Assembly (NCBI GenBank): GCA_004194705.1
Contig: SADC01001184.1
Coordinates: 186,001 to 250,000, forward strand
Length of the DNA: 64,000 bases
Reading direction: 5' to 3'
DNA from: Ditylenchus dipsaci
Taxonomy: Eukaryota; Nematoda; Chromadorea; Rhabditida; Anguinidae
In this document: positions 26,601 through 34,315 of the stretch, piece after piece
Numbering within the stretch: the stretch's first letter is position 1
How the letters are laid out: every line of letters starts with the position of its first letter
The notes under the pieces: generated by a model
Seen by the model: only the letters and a program-made list of their open reading frames with translations
Database searches by the model: none
What the model was told of the DNA's origin: nothing
Position numbers and translations under genes: made by a program

Positions 26601-27455
26601 CAACTAAAAAAAGCTATTTCTATAAGAAGAAAAGATTAAAAAACCACTGAAAAAAGAGGCGCCGGCGCAAAGTATGCTTATGGGTTAACCAGTGGGAATT
26701 TAAAAAATATCTAATATTTTCTTATTTCTTACTTATCTTCACGTTAGTCGGTCTAAAAACGTGCGTCATTTTATTACTTTCATAAAATATTTAGAAAGAG
26801 ACTTCTAGGAAAACTTTAAAAATTTGAAAAATTCTGCTTAAAAACCCAATAAGAACGACTTCTATATGACTATATGAAAATATCTCAATTTTTTGTGTCA
26901 TTTTAAAAAAGACTATAAAATCTAACTAACCACATCAGAAAATTTGATGAAGTCCCCATTTGCATTCAAAATTTGACCAGTGTCAAAAAGTGTTCTCAAC
27001 ATTTCATAAGCGCAGTTAGCACTTGTATAAGGCAGTCTAGATAGACCCTCGAGTATAATCAACACACACTTCTGGTTGGCTGAAGCATACAAATGAGTGT
27101 TAACGCGTACAAGATTGCAGCCCAGGATAGAATTCAGCATGTCCTGGGCACTTGTTTCTGCCGAAAGTTTCAGTAAATGCACGCTCCACCTGTCGGGACT
27201 AAGGCTAGCTGCAAGGTCATAGATGAATCTGGTCTTGCCGCACCCTGACCTCCCATGAACAACTATCATCATAGAGTTTATGCGAATAAGATAACGTAGA
27301 ACTTGCAGCAAGAACTGCACTCTTTTTTCTGCTCTTTGACTCTCCGATGCTGGTTGATTGGTTGAAATAGAGCTAACGCTGATGCTTGTCAATTGAGTCC
27401 ATTGGCCTCTAGGCTGTGGAATTTGGCTTAGCAATTTGGACTCGTTCAAATGACA
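3482..27455 (-). CDS. Dynein heavy chain gene, AAA3 to C-terminus (5' part not seen)
   Basis: Seen: about 28 minus-strand exons give the ordered blocks of a dynein motor: AAA3 with Walker A GRSGCGKT (26931-27455), AAA4 (24.4-25.3 kb), stalk helix CC1, microtubule-binding domain and CC2 (21.7-23.6 kb), AAA5 with PLIVDPQGS (12.8-14.0 kb), AAA6 (7.8-9.2 kb), and the C-terminal domain ending in a TGA at 3482-3484. Dynein heavy chains are minus-end microtubule motors of about 4,000-4,600 residues; this covers roughly the C-terminal half. No AAA1, AAA2, linker or tail was recognised upstream, although the AAA3 exon starts at a good splice acceptor, so at least one exon precedes it. The sequence is divergent and I do not assign it to an axonemal or cytoplasmic class. 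Introns range from about 50 bp to over 7 kb and hold many transposons. Confidence 0.85.
5698..5768. mobile_element. Truncated TACCGTA-type MITE end
   Basis: The stretch ending AATTAGAGGAAATACGG matches the right end of the complete element at 31858-32105. It abuts the CAGTC-type element starting at 5769 and has no recognisable left end. Confidence 0.45.
5769..7526. mobile_element. CAGTC-type pogo-like element with TATAGTGGCAC motif
   Basis: Left end CAGTCGAGTCTCGATATA and right end TAGCGAAACTCGACTG are inverted copies; TA follows on the right but the left TA is lost. The motif GATATAGTGGCAC and variants is repeated several times just inside each end (5790-5870 and 7450-7510). The interior has no transposase, but holds a second, degenerate nested inverted repeat (about 6360-7430). 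It lies in the large dynein intron between AAA6 and C-terminal exons. Confidence 0.65.
6470..7225. repeat. Nested fold-back with GGTGGATATCCACCTG palindromes
   Basis: CCCCGAAAT near 6480 pairs with its complement near 7215. Copies of a GGTRGATATCCACCTG-like palindrome occur near 6670, 7000 and 7170. The arms are diverged. Probably an older insertion inside the CAGTC-type element. Confidence 0.45.
7780..9185 (-). CDS. Dynein exons: AAA5/AAA6 linker and AAA6
   Basis: Exons near 8870-9180, 8680-8833, 7901-8320 and 7785-7855. [20 protein letters not shown] aligns with the LEd.LL..LS.S.GniLdd region before AAA6, followed by the R.aeyga.L helix. [20 protein letters not shown] matches the LFERDKLLF helix. 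[14 protein letters not shown] is the family's .G.WV.LQNCHL strand, with [12 protein letters not shown] before it. [12 protein letters not shown] matches FRLWLTS.P. The spacer between RSNYVIRML and the QNC strand carries a non-conserved insert. Confidence 0.75.
9409..12288. mobile_element. TTAA-flanked element with ~700-bp terminal inverted repeats
   Basis: Left arm 9409 to about 10118 is repeated almost perfectly in inverse at about 11587-12288. Outer ends are AGGGGCATGCTCGCGCCCG and its complement. TTAA borders both sides exactly (9405-9408, 12289-12292), as in piggyBac insertions. The middle (about 10120-11585) has no ORF resembling a transposase; it looks decayed or non-coding. The near identity of the arms suggests recent insertion or arm-to-arm conversion. 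Located in a dynein intron. Confidence 0.75.
12303..12730. mobile_element. CAGTC-type MITE, TAGTGTACACC motif
   Basis: TA-flanked inverted repeats CAGTCGAACCTCCCGATAG and its complement. Each half contains the skeleton TTCGTTCCCGCCTAGGGTCC-GACAC, then GTGAGGATTCCGATTTTGCC, then near the centre a second copy of the terminal motif (CCTCCCAATAGTGTACACC). It abuts the right end of the TTAA element. Confidence 0.8.
12735..12800 (+). repeat. Short tandem duplication
   Basis: The unit TATTTCTACCTACCAAGTAC plus TACCAAG is present about twice, with a partial third copy. Confidence 0.7.
12840..13985 (-). CDS. Dynein exons: AAA5
   Basis: In transcript order: near 13785-13975, an exon ending [12 protein letters not shown], which is the family's PL.IDPQ.Q. 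signature after CC2; 13615-13755 ending [11 protein letters not shown]; 13075-13178 with [15 protein letters not shown], matching the dynein y.p.FrLYLtTk strand; and 12855-12980 with [20 protein letters not shown], matching vNF.vT..GLedQLL. The match is good in order and spacing but weak at many individual positions, so this is a divergent heavy chain. Confidence 0.75.
14573..16697 (+). CDS. Coiled-coil, probably nuclear protein of unknown function, nested in a dynein intron
   Basis: Exons: 14573-14680, 14766-15476, 15520-15588, about 16064-16124, 16169-16291, 16339-16697 (stop TAG). A 5'UTR intron (GTAAGT at 14516 to TTTTTTAG) places the ATG at the very start of an exon. Exon 1 is Ser-rich. 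Exon 2 encodes about 237 residues of heptad-rich coiled coil (for example [20 protein letters not shown]). The last exon carries a basic cluster KRKSS...KQAKPS and Lys-rich KIKEE/VKEE motifs, which resemble nuclear localisation and SUMO-acceptor sites. AATAAA at 16707. The join between 15588 and 16064 is out of phase, so a small exon is probably missed. Transcribed opposite to the host dynein gene. I do not recognise the family. Confidence 0.65.
15690..15800. mobile_element. Relic of a TACCGTA-type MITE
   Basis: The 3' end AAATTACTCCC... to AATTACGGTA resembles the ends of the element at 31858-32105. The left end is not found. Confidence 0.35.
16740..18140. other. Non-coding intron sequence with short repeats
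   Basis: No gene seen. Holds a GGTGCCGCTTCGCGGCAC repeat (17101-17230), imperfect inverted copies built of GATCCTGTAAG / CTACAGGA words (17240-17620), and a copy of a dispersed repeat starting TGTGATTCTAACACCGGATT (about 17655), also found near 28630 and 34030. Confidence 0.5.
17101..17215. repeat. Two-copy GC-rich tandem repeat
   Basis: Two units of GGTGCCGCTTCRCGGCACTT followed by GCGCC..ACATRGCG, about 65 bp apart. Each unit can form a hairpin. Confidence 0.6.
18670..19393. mobile_element. TACCGTA-type element with AGACGGGC motif and transposase DNA-binding fragment
   Basis: Ends TA-CGTATTTATTCTAATAGAC and the complement ending AATAAATACGG-TA. The motif TCTAATAGACGGGCAG is repeated five times or so near the left end and twice or more near the right, including the palindrome-like GACGGCATGCCCGTC. 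The interior encodes a helix-turn-helix fragment (separate entry). The rest of the transposase (DDE region) is absent. Confidence 0.7.
18931..19275 (+). pseudogene. CENP-B/psq-type DNA-binding fragment of a pogo-like transposase
   Basis: One frame from 18933 reads [20 protein letters not shown] then [20 protein letters not shown], a helix-turn-helix of the CENP-B N/psq type. After a possible intron (GTAAGT at 19096, AG near 19165) a second piece reads [20 protein letters not shown], which is the .RL.G.GR...f.elE..L linker that follows this HTH in pogo/Tigger/CENP-B proteins. It stops soon after (ENS then TGA). The two pieces do not join in phase at the obvious splice sites and no start ATG is in frame, so I call it a pseudogene. 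It probably bound the ends of its own element. Confidence 0.65.
20232..20400. mobile_element. CAGTC-type MITE, GACGTTAATCAGAGAG motif
   Basis: TA-flanked ends CAGTCGACTCTCTGATTAAC and complement. The motif GACGTTAATCAGAGAG or a variant occurs at both termini and at least three internal positions in 169 bp. Lacks the TTCGTTCCCGCC skeleton. Confidence 0.8.
20508..20570 (+). repeat. tRNA-derived SINE-like fragment
   Basis: Contains GGTTCAAATCCCCCTGGGTG, a pol III B-box followed by a shared tail (CAYACCCTATTTTT). The same string occurs inverted at 29705-29755. No full cloverleaf can be folded, so not a tRNA gene. Confidence 0.4.
21168..21709. mobile_element. CAGTC-type MITE, TATAGTGACACC motif
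   Basis: TA-flanked ends CAGTCAACCCCCGCTATAG and a complement ending CGACTG. Carries the shared skeleton TTCCCGCCTAGGGTC and GCCGATCGTTTCTGTAAATG in both arms. The central motif pair is TCGCGATAGTGATTCCC / TGTCACTATAGCGAG. Left arm contains a short tandem of TTTTACCTCAAATTTTGAAA. Confidence 0.75.
21715..23560 (-). CDS. Dynein exons: stalk coiled coil and microtubule-binding domain
   Basis: In transcript order: 23450-23560 opens with [16 protein letters not shown] (the y..GL.KL start of CC1); 22845-23130 completes CC1 and ends [20 protein letters not shown] then [12 protein letters not shown], the conserved K...PP..V...MEAVC entry to the microtubule-binding domain; 22650-22780 gives [20 protein letters not shown], the dyW..skk.L.d..Fl segment; 22290-22335; 21920-22236 is [18 protein letters not shown] and CC2; 21745-21915 is the E..RW.....L......l.aA..YLG segment into AAA5. 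All helices are present and about normal length, so the stalk looks functional. Confidence 0.85.
24380..25335 (-). CDS. Dynein exons: AAA4, with a degenerate Walker A
   Basis: Exon 25195-25330 reads [24 protein letters not shown], matching the Hi.RI.RvL..p.Gn.LLvG lead-in to the P-loop. The next exon (to about 24975) begins [18 protein letters not shown] and continues [20 protein letters not shown], matching FqIelt..Y....wreDLk. VSDHIF and [12 protein letters not shown] match the tDsqI and LN.GevPnLF steps. In the family the P-loop is GVGGSGKQS; here the aligned residues are RKPENGPET, with no lysine. The exon junction falls in this loop, so the exact residues are tentative. Confidence 0.75.
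25372..26275 (-). CDS. Dynein exons between AAA3 and AAA4
   Basis: Three exons with clean GT-AG borders: 26174-26275 ([19 protein letters not shown], standing where other dyneins have RF.RHFN), 25945-26116 ([20 protein letters not shown], containing the FGDf of the AAA3-AAA4 link), and 25372-25515 ([18 protein letters not shown]). Sensor region is diverged. Confidence 0.65.
25600..25700. repeat. Relic resembling a CAGTC-type terminus
   Basis: CTCTATAAGATACCTCG and GGGTATCTTTTAGAGA-like words are inverted about 50 bp apart within a dynein intron. No CAGTC end or TA pair remains. Confidence 0.3.
26353..26676. mobile_element. GC-rich insertion with 9-bp target duplication
   Basis: CTTATGGGT occurs at both sides (26344-26352, 26677-26685). 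Ends ATACT...GGCGCCGG and CCGGCGCAAAGTAT are inverted. 9-bp duplications are typical of Mutator-like elements. No transposase. Sits in the dynein intron between the 26174-26275 exon and the AAA3 exon. Confidence 0.6.
26931..27455 (-). CDS. Dynein exon: AAA3 large subdomain
   Basis: One 525-bp exon (175 codons) with splice acceptor TTTTCAG at its 5' edge and a donor GTTAGT. Encodes [34 protein letters not shown], the AAA3 Walker A, then [15 protein letters not shown] (the fSa.Tsa...q..i step) and [13 protein letters not shown] where other dyneins have vvFiDDlNMP. The Walker B aspartate pair is therefore replaced (ILEG). ELLRQ..D.g is represented by [13 protein letters not shown]. Confidence 0.8.
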
Positions 27456-28960
27456 CTGAAAACTAATGTTTGTAAACATTTAAAAAAGACTTTCTGAGAA
27501 AATGATGAAGTCACAAATAACGATTTACTACAATTTTTTCAAACTTTTTCTGTGATTTTTATCGTGTTCTGCTATTTTTCCTGAGCAACTTTGTAAAAGA
27601 CAGTCCATGTGAAACATGCATATCGACCGAAAAATAAGCATTTTAAAAAATGCACTCAAAATTTATTCTTAATTTCCACCATTCTGCTATAAATGTTTAT
27701 TTTCACTTATTTTCAGACAGTCTTCTCTGAACATTTGGTGTCATTATAACCGGCTTGAATTGCGCTTTCTTTTATGGTATTGAACTGCTGATGTTTCTCG
27801 TAAAAAAATCCAGAAACATTCGCTTTTTGAAAAAAAATTTGTTTTCCGAAATATAAATTTTTGTGGAAAATGCTAATTTCTCCATTTTTTATAGTATCTC
27901 GAACTGATCTTTCTTGGAGATTCGGATTTCGCATTGAAAACTTAACAAGTTGGCTGAAAAAAATATCGATTATTTATATTACAGGAAGGGTTTTTTGGGG
28001 GGGGGGGGCGTGGGGGTGTATATTACAGTAGCGCTAAAAATGTGGTAAGTCGGTTTATCATCCTCTCAGAAAATTTCTTTTAAGAAACACAATCTGTAAG
28101 AATGGACCAATGCCTGGCCATGACGAAAAAATAAATTTTTTTGTCTATCTTGTAACCTGAACTCTAGGGAACTCCAAATGGCTGGACTCTTTTTAAAATG
28201 ATATTATAAGAGCCGAGCAATAACCGTTTGAAGTTGGATGTTCAACAGGTCCGACCTTTTCTCACTCCTCAACTGTAAATGCCTCTAGCTCCAAGTTTTC
28301 TCACAATAGCTTTTTTTTCCTTATTAAAAAAGCTTTCATATAAATAGGGGTATTTTGAAATTACTAAAAAAATTGGAAAAATGGACTAAAGTTTGAAAAG
28401 TTGTGATTTTGGAAATTTGTTAAGTTGAAATAAACCTTTTTTCAACCTCTTTACTCCGCGTTGGACGTTCTAAATATAATCGCATCTTGTAGCCAAGCTC
28501 CTTTTCTACAAAATAGGCTAAAATAAATCAAAAATTTCGTGGGAACTGTAGTTAAATACGCACTTTTAAAAAGTAACTCGTAAAGTGTCGAAAAATCATT
28601 TGACGTAAAACTTTTTTTGCACCAAGCAAACCTTTGATTCTGACACCGGATTTATACTCAACATAGTTAATTTACATGTGAAACTGTGTTGACAGAGAAA
28701 TAATCGCTTTCAAAATTCAAAAAAACCGCTGGAGACCAAAATTCAAACGTGGTTATATAAACTGCACCAGTTCAAAACAAGGGCGCCTGCCATTGCAAGG
28801 ACATTCCCATTTCATGTTTTTATGCATTGAATTAACTCAAGTCGAACAGTTAGATGTCTTACAAGCATCTAGAAAATAGTTAGTTATAAATAAAAGTCCG
28901 ATATATACCAATCGAAGCTGTGAGACGAACCCAAAAAAATGGTTGATTTGGCTGTACGAA

Positions 28961-29705
28961 CTTTCGTAACAAGACAATTTCGTAAGAGCGAAGTTTCGTA
29001 AGAGCAAACTTTCGTAAGAAACATTTTCGTAAGAAACAGTTTCGTAACAGCGAAAATTCGTAAGAAATTTTTCGTAACAGCGAAAATTCGTAAGAAAATT
29101 TTTCGTAACAGCGAATTTTCGTAACGAATTTCTTTCGTAAGAGGAAATAATCGAAATTTTTTCACTCTTATTCAATTTTTCTAATTCAGGATTTCATCTG
29201 ATTCATTTGTTTTGGCCTTTCTGTCACTGTTTGACACTTCGAACAGTTAATTATATGACTATTAACTATTGAGCACAAAAGTTGGTAAGCATAGGTCATA
29301 TGACTAAAAATTTCGATAATTAGCTGACCCCATTTTTTCATCCATTAGGAGACTAGCAGAAATACCCAAAAGCATGGTGAAAAACTCCGAGCTAGAATTC
29401 ATATATTATATACTACACATAGCTATTTCCATTAGTGGCATGTATGGTGCAGTACGTAAGTAGATGGAATGAATTTTTTTTCACCAGTGGTTCGATTCCA
29501 CCCTCTGACTGTTTCATTTTTTTCTTGACTATTTTTGGTCAAAACATCACAGAAGATATAAGAAACATCAAAGGAGGATCAAAAAGCAAAAAAAGCAACT
29601 TAACGTATCACTAATGTTACTGAAACCGCGTTACGAAAAGCTTGTTACGAAAATTCGCTGTTACGAAAAAGTTTCTTACAAAAATTCGCTCTTACGAAAA
29701 AAATT
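28961..29705. mobile_element. Fold-back element with TTCGTAAGA repeats
   Basis: Left arm holds about nine units of TTTCGTAAGAGCGAA or TTTCGTAACAGCGAA. The right arm (29625-29705) holds four or five in inverse (TTACGAAAATTCGCTGTTAC). The middle is non-coding. No clear target duplication. Confidence 0.55.
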
Positions 29706-29790
29706 TAAAAATAAGGTGTGCACCCAGGGGGATTTGAACCTGAGAGTCCAAAATATTCGCATTATGATTTGCACCCACAGCCCTCAAAAT
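29705..29790 (-). repeat. tRNA-derived SINE-like fragment
   Basis: On the minus strand GGTTCAAATCCCCCTGGGTG (B-box) followed by CACACCTTATTTTT, shared with 20508-20570. Preceded by GGGTGCAAATCATAATGCG, which is too degenerate for a tRNA. Confidence 0.4.
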
Positions 29791-29965
29791 TCGAAATCAT
29801 AATCACTTTGAAAACAGCAAAACGCCAAGAATTTTTGAAAAATAATTTTTTCAGCGTGTTTTTTTTAATTTCACGAACCCCTAAATATGAATCCTGGTGC
29901 AGTACAAGAATATTTTTTTGCGAAATTTAAATTTTAAATCGAAAATGTTATGCTGTTTTTTCCAC

Positions 29966-30300
29966 AGTTTTAAAAATGTGCGACTCAATGATTTTATGGC
30001 AAAGATCCGCTTTCCAACAACCTCTACTATCTCAAAAGACTCAAAACTCTATCTTTATTCGTCTGAAAACAACAAATACTATAAATTAGTGGAGAACAAC
30101 GATAAAATTAACGGTAATGAAAAATTATTTTTCTTGATAATGACAGAGCAACTTCTTTTTTTGACACAGCCTATTTCTTGGGGAGCCCATCAGCATTTGG
30201 ACATAAGATCACTCCCGAAACTTTTCCTAACGGACGGCGCACCATAGGAAGCTTCCAAAAGACGATTGCAGATTATCAGACGCTGAAAGCAAAAAAGTAA
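29966..30300 (+). CDS. Two-exon gene fragment of unknown function
   Basis: Exon 29966-30113 follows acceptor TTTCCACAG and ends AACG before GTAATG. A 56-bp intron ends TTGACACAG. Exon 30170-30300 continues in the same phase to TAA. Joined product includes LYLYSSENNKYYKLVENNDK then INAYFLGSPSAFGHKITPET, ending QTLKAKK. The clean phase match supports real splicing. No upstream exon or family was recognised; it may be a captured or broken gene. Confidence 0.45.
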
Positions 30301-31463
30301 AAGCTCCACACGCTCCGAACAAACTCAGGAGAACATCACCTGGGAAATCAGAAAGCCTTACACAAACCCGACCTCAGCATCTCCAGTCTTTTCAGCTCCA
30401 GCATTGACGACATCCTTGGCACGCTTCATCGACACGATCTTCCTTGCTTTAGCAGTCGTTAGCTCAGACGAGACACCTCAGCAGACTGCAGAGCTAGTGA
30501 ATACCTGAATGACGGTCACGTTATTAATGCTGCGGTAACATGGAAACAGCATAAGCTGTTGAGGTCCTACATAAGCCTGAAACACCTATCGCACAAAAAA
30601 CTGACCTTCCATCTTTTTTGATTGCGGCTGAACGAATTCCGGAGAGAGACACACCAGTTGGATGACTATTTCTTGACCGCGGGCTTGTTCCTTGCCTCTT
30701 TTCGAGCTTGAATTGCGAGTCATCATGGTACTACAAATTATACCAAATTTCATTCCGTCAAAAAATCTAAAAAAGTCGTCGATTTTAGTACGGCTCATAC
30801 ACCAAAAGATAGCCAGACATTCAGCTACAGAAAAGTCAGACCGATTTTCGCATAGTCAGAAATTTAGAAGCTAGAGGTCATTTGAAGCAAACAACTGGTA
30901 TTTTTACGAGTAAAATTAGGGGTTTTCGCGTTTTCTGTCTAACTTTTATATAAACCACCCAAATTTGTATATTTTGCACACTTCTTTGGTACGAAATCGT
31001 AGAAAATTTATTTTTCTATCGGGCTACAGCCCCCATTTTAGAGCTTTCAAATATAACACAGAATTTCAGACCAGTTATAGTTGCAAAGCGAGAGGATGTG
31101 TTTTGGTATAGTTTTCAAAAACTTCATTATAAACTCAAAAATTAGCTTATGTTTGAGGTGAGTGATGACTTATTTTAATGCCCTGAATGTGAGGAAGTTT
31201 TTGCGGATAAGTTTACCTGAAACAGATAAGAATGAAATCCGTTACAGACCTACGCTTACTTGGAGTTACATGTATAGAAATCTCAGTCAATTTCGAATTT
31301 TTTGACATGGCGCAAAATCATAAATTGATTATGATTTTGAATTTTAAGGGGCTGTGACCCGGCCCCTTTTAAAATGAACATTGAAATTTTTATTTTTGTA
31401 AAGGCTCAAATAGAAAACACCCGCCAAATCATTAAAAGGGGGCTTCCTATACGCATCGCCTAC

Positions 31464-31650
31464 ACAGGTAATTTAAATCCAGCGATTACCCCGAATTTCA
31501 GTGGATTTCCTCCAAACTGCCAGTGGTGCGCCCATGGACAGTGGTCAATTCGGGGAAACAGCTGGCAATTTGGTGGAATTCCAGTGGTAATTCAGTGGCA
31601 ATTCAGTGGTACCACTGGATTTTTGCTGGAAATCCTGGAAAACGTTTTTA
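31464..31650. repeat. CCAGTGG-rich repeat, copy 1
   Basis: Many GGNATTCCAGTGG / CCACTGG words. Begins CACAGGTAATTTAAATCCAG, which matches in inverse the end of the copy at 33240-33535 (CTAAATTACCTGTG). Likely a fold-back element end. Confidence 0.4.
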
Positions 31651-31857
31651 ACACCAAATTAGTCCGAAAAACTTCTGTACCTGAAGTGGCCCTAAAAGTC
31701 TAAATTTTACCAACTAATTACTGAGTTCTCTTAAATTTTTTTTTTGGCATTTATCTACAAAGTTTCTTTGTAATTTTTTCAATCTTTTAAATTCAATTTC
31801 CAAGATCTTACTTTTCTGACGAGCCACCAAACTCTATTTTAAAAATTGAGGAAAATA

Positions 31858-32105
31858 CCGTATTTCCTCTTATTTCTCCCCGGGGAGTAATTAGAGGCAT
31901 GCAATTTTTTCAAACTTTAGGTGGCCTGAAATTTCTGTTTTCATTTACTGTTTGAGCTGTGTAAAAAGTACCTGTTGGATTTTTAAATCCCTCTCAGGCA
32001 CTTTTTACACAGCTCAAACAGTAAATGAAAACAGAAATTTCAGACCACTTGAAGTTAGGGGGGGGGAGTAATTAGAGGAAGGGGAAGAAATTAGAGGAAA
32101 TACGG
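31858..32105. mobile_element. TACCGTA-type MITE, TCCTCTAATT motif
   Basis: TA-flanked ends CCGTATTTCCTCTTATTTC and GGAAATACGG. GGGGAGTAATTAGAGG occurs in both arms. The centre is a near-perfect inverted repeat (AATTTCTGTTTTCATTTACT / complement) around CTGTTGGATTTTTAAATCC. Confidence 0.75.
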
Positions 32106-32719
32106 TATATAGATTTAGAGGGTTTAAAAGGCGACATTTTATTTGGATAAATTATATGTCTGCCTTATTTTGGCTGAAAAGTGCCTTGTTTTTTGGAGTT
32201 TCAGTAAACGAGGTGAATATATACATTGATGGCAACCAAGCAACCAAGTATCCTGCATCGCCCGAGACTCTCGACCGAAAGCGCACTTAGAGGCTCATTT
32301 TGCCAAGTCCATAAAAAAGATGGTTGTTGTTTGATTAGATATTTGCCTTATTGACGTAAAAAAACCAGGTACTTTTCAGCCAAAACAAGGCACATTTAAT
32401 ACTTGTCCATTTCATTTACGCCTTAAATATGAAATTTTGCCAATTTGTTCAGTGTAGCTTTATAATATGGCAGGAAGATAAGATTCAGGGCTACACTGTG
32501 ATGAAACTTTTTGTGAGAAAAGTTACGACAAAAATAAAAAAACAACTGTAGCCATAAATTTCGAAAATGTGAAAGTTGACGAATACTCAATTAGTCGTCT
32601 CAAATGCATTTTCAATTAGATTGTGATTCACACCATCATTTAATTTTAATATGAAAACCAACAAAAAGCGTAAAAAGCTTGTCATTTTAAGAACGAAAAT
32701 GCGCGAAAATCGTCGTTCA

Positions 32720-32860
32720 TGATTTAATGAATCTCGAGATCGGGATTTTGAGAATTGATCGGGCGGATTTCGGGACGGGATTTTGGCTCAAAATCGGCCT
32801 GGGCAGGATTGAGATCCCGACTGGATGCCGTCCCGTTTCTGTCTCTTCGGTTTGACCAAA
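32720..32860. mobile_element. Relic end of the GGGATCGGG-type hAT
   Basis: Matches the right end of the element at 34702-39991 (GGGCGGATTTCGGGACGGGA, then CCGTCCCGTTTCTGTCTCT), here followed by unrelated sequence. No partner end close by. Confidence 0.55.
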
Positions 32861-33009
32861 ATTTCAAACGGTTTGGTTTGATCAGAATATTTGAAGCAAA
32901 ATATACAAACACGAATTCATTAAAATTTTGTATAATTTTGTAAGTATTTGTGCCATGAGCAGTGGCGTACGCAGGTTGCTTTTGTTGCATTTTAGGCTTT
33001 AGGCTTAGG

Positions 33010-33095
33010 CAAAAGTTGGCCAGCGTATGTTAGGACGGACTCAAACATTTTTTAGACTTATGTTTGAGCCTGTCCTAACATACACCGGCCTCTCA
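33010..33095. repeat. Hairpin with GGCCAGCGTATGTTAGGAC arms
   Basis: GGCCAGCGTATGTTAGGACG and its complement GTCCTAACATACACCGGCC are separated by about 35 bp. A similar start (AGCCAGCGTACGTCTGGACG) occurs at 63799, and another near 25890. Confidence 0.6.
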
Positions 33096-33239
33096 TTGCC
33101 TGAGCATAAGCATGAAAAATAACGAAAAGATTCAACAGGGGGACCAATGCAAAACCACCCCCCCTTTGTTGGATAGGGCCGATATTTTGATCTGTACAGG
33201 CAACAAAGGATAGGCTTAAAATACTCTTTTCTTATGTTT

Positions 33240-33535
33240 GTTCAGTAAAAAGGCAAAATATCCACTGGATATCCAGTGGATAAATAAGTGGTAAATAAGT
33301 GGTTTCCACTTAATTGCCACTAACTTTTATTGAAAGACATTGTTTCCACTGGAAATCCAGTGGCAATCCAGTTGCAAATTGGTGAATTCCACCTTTTCAC
33401 CACCAAATTTAGGGGTAATTTAGTGGATCCACCGTTTTGCACTAGAATGCCAGTTGAAATCCACTGGATTCCAAGACTTAGTGTAATTCCAGTGGCAGTT
33501 CGAGGGCAATCCACTGGAACTAAATTACCTGTGTA
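33240..33535. repeat. CCAGTGG-rich repeat, copy 2
   Basis: Dense CCACTGG / CCAGTGG words ending CTAAATTACCTGTG. Followed by a possible B-box (GGTTCTATTCCC) at 33545. Confidence 0.4.
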
Positions 33536-34096
33536 TGAGGACACAGGTTCTATTCCCACTGAGTGTACACCCTTTTTTCCGCTTTTAGTGACTTTCTAGA
33601 GTCAGAATTTCATGGAGAACCAGATAGAATTTTTTCACACCGAAATCACTTCAGAAAACACGGTAGCTAGCGAAGGCTAGACCAAGGAACAAAAAATTAA
33701 TATTGAGGGGAAAGATTTCGGCATTATTCTGGCACTTACGTTTTTTTGCAATTTTAATCTACATGCTCATTTACAACCATATGATGAAAATGACGCCAGG
33801 AAGCAGGGCTACATTTTGAGTATAAAGTTGCAAGTGAGTATGTAAATTGAAATTACGAAAAAACGTCAGTTCCAGGTTACTACTAAAAGGAGAAAAATAT
33901 GGTTTACAGCCAGTCGTAGTCGAACCTGTGACCTAAGGCAATCCGTATAGGAAGTTCCCCCCCCCTTTAAATTTCCCGTGTAATTCAAAATTAACGCAAA
34001 ATCATTATATCTTCATTATACCTCAGAATCGAACCTTTGATTCTGACACCGGATTTGTGCTCAACATAATTGATTTACATGTGAAACTGCTTTGAC

Positions 34097-34315
34097 TAGG
34101 GTTGTGAAACGAGCATATGCTCGAGCGCATTTCCGAGCATATGCTCGAGCAGATTGGTGAATTTCGAGCATATGCTCAGCCTACAGTACCCTCGAAATAG
34201 AACCCAGGTTAACTATACAGTCAACTGTAAGACCACAGTTAACGGTTAAAATATGTCGAGCATATGCTCGAAAAAAGACAAATGCTCGAGCATATGCTCT
34301 ATTTTTATAACCCTA
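34097..34315. mobile_element. hAT-type MITE with GAGCATATGCTC palindromes
   Basis: Exact 8-bp duplication GCTTTGAC at 34089-34096 and 34316-34323. Ends TAGGGTTGTGAAACGAGC and ATTTTTATAACCCTA. The palindrome GAGCATATGCTC recurs about six times in 219 bp. It splits a dispersed repeat whose uninterrupted copy lies near 28630-28745, so pre- and post-insertion sites are both visible. Confidence 0.85.

Larger units (their letters stand above)
27456..34030. other. Repeat-rich sequence, intergenic or part of a very long dynein intron
   Basis: No dynein AAA2/AAA1 exon was found here on the minus strand. Contents: a G-run at 27998-28009, a dispersed repeat near 28630, a fold-back (28961-29705), a two-exon gene fragment (29966-30300), a TACCGTA-type MITE (31858-32105), CCAGTGG repeats, a hAT-end relic (32720-32860) and a hairpin (33010-33090). 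The rest shows nothing I can name. Confidence 0.5.

Noticed and set aside
27998..28020. G-run as a telomeric or structured regulatory site
   Set aside because: A plain G homopolymer with GTGGGGGTG; no repeat or conserved context.
32500..34000. LTR or non-LTR retrotransposon
   Set aside because: No reverse transcriptase, gag or integrase motif was seen anywhere in the window on either strand; repeats found are DNA-transposon types.
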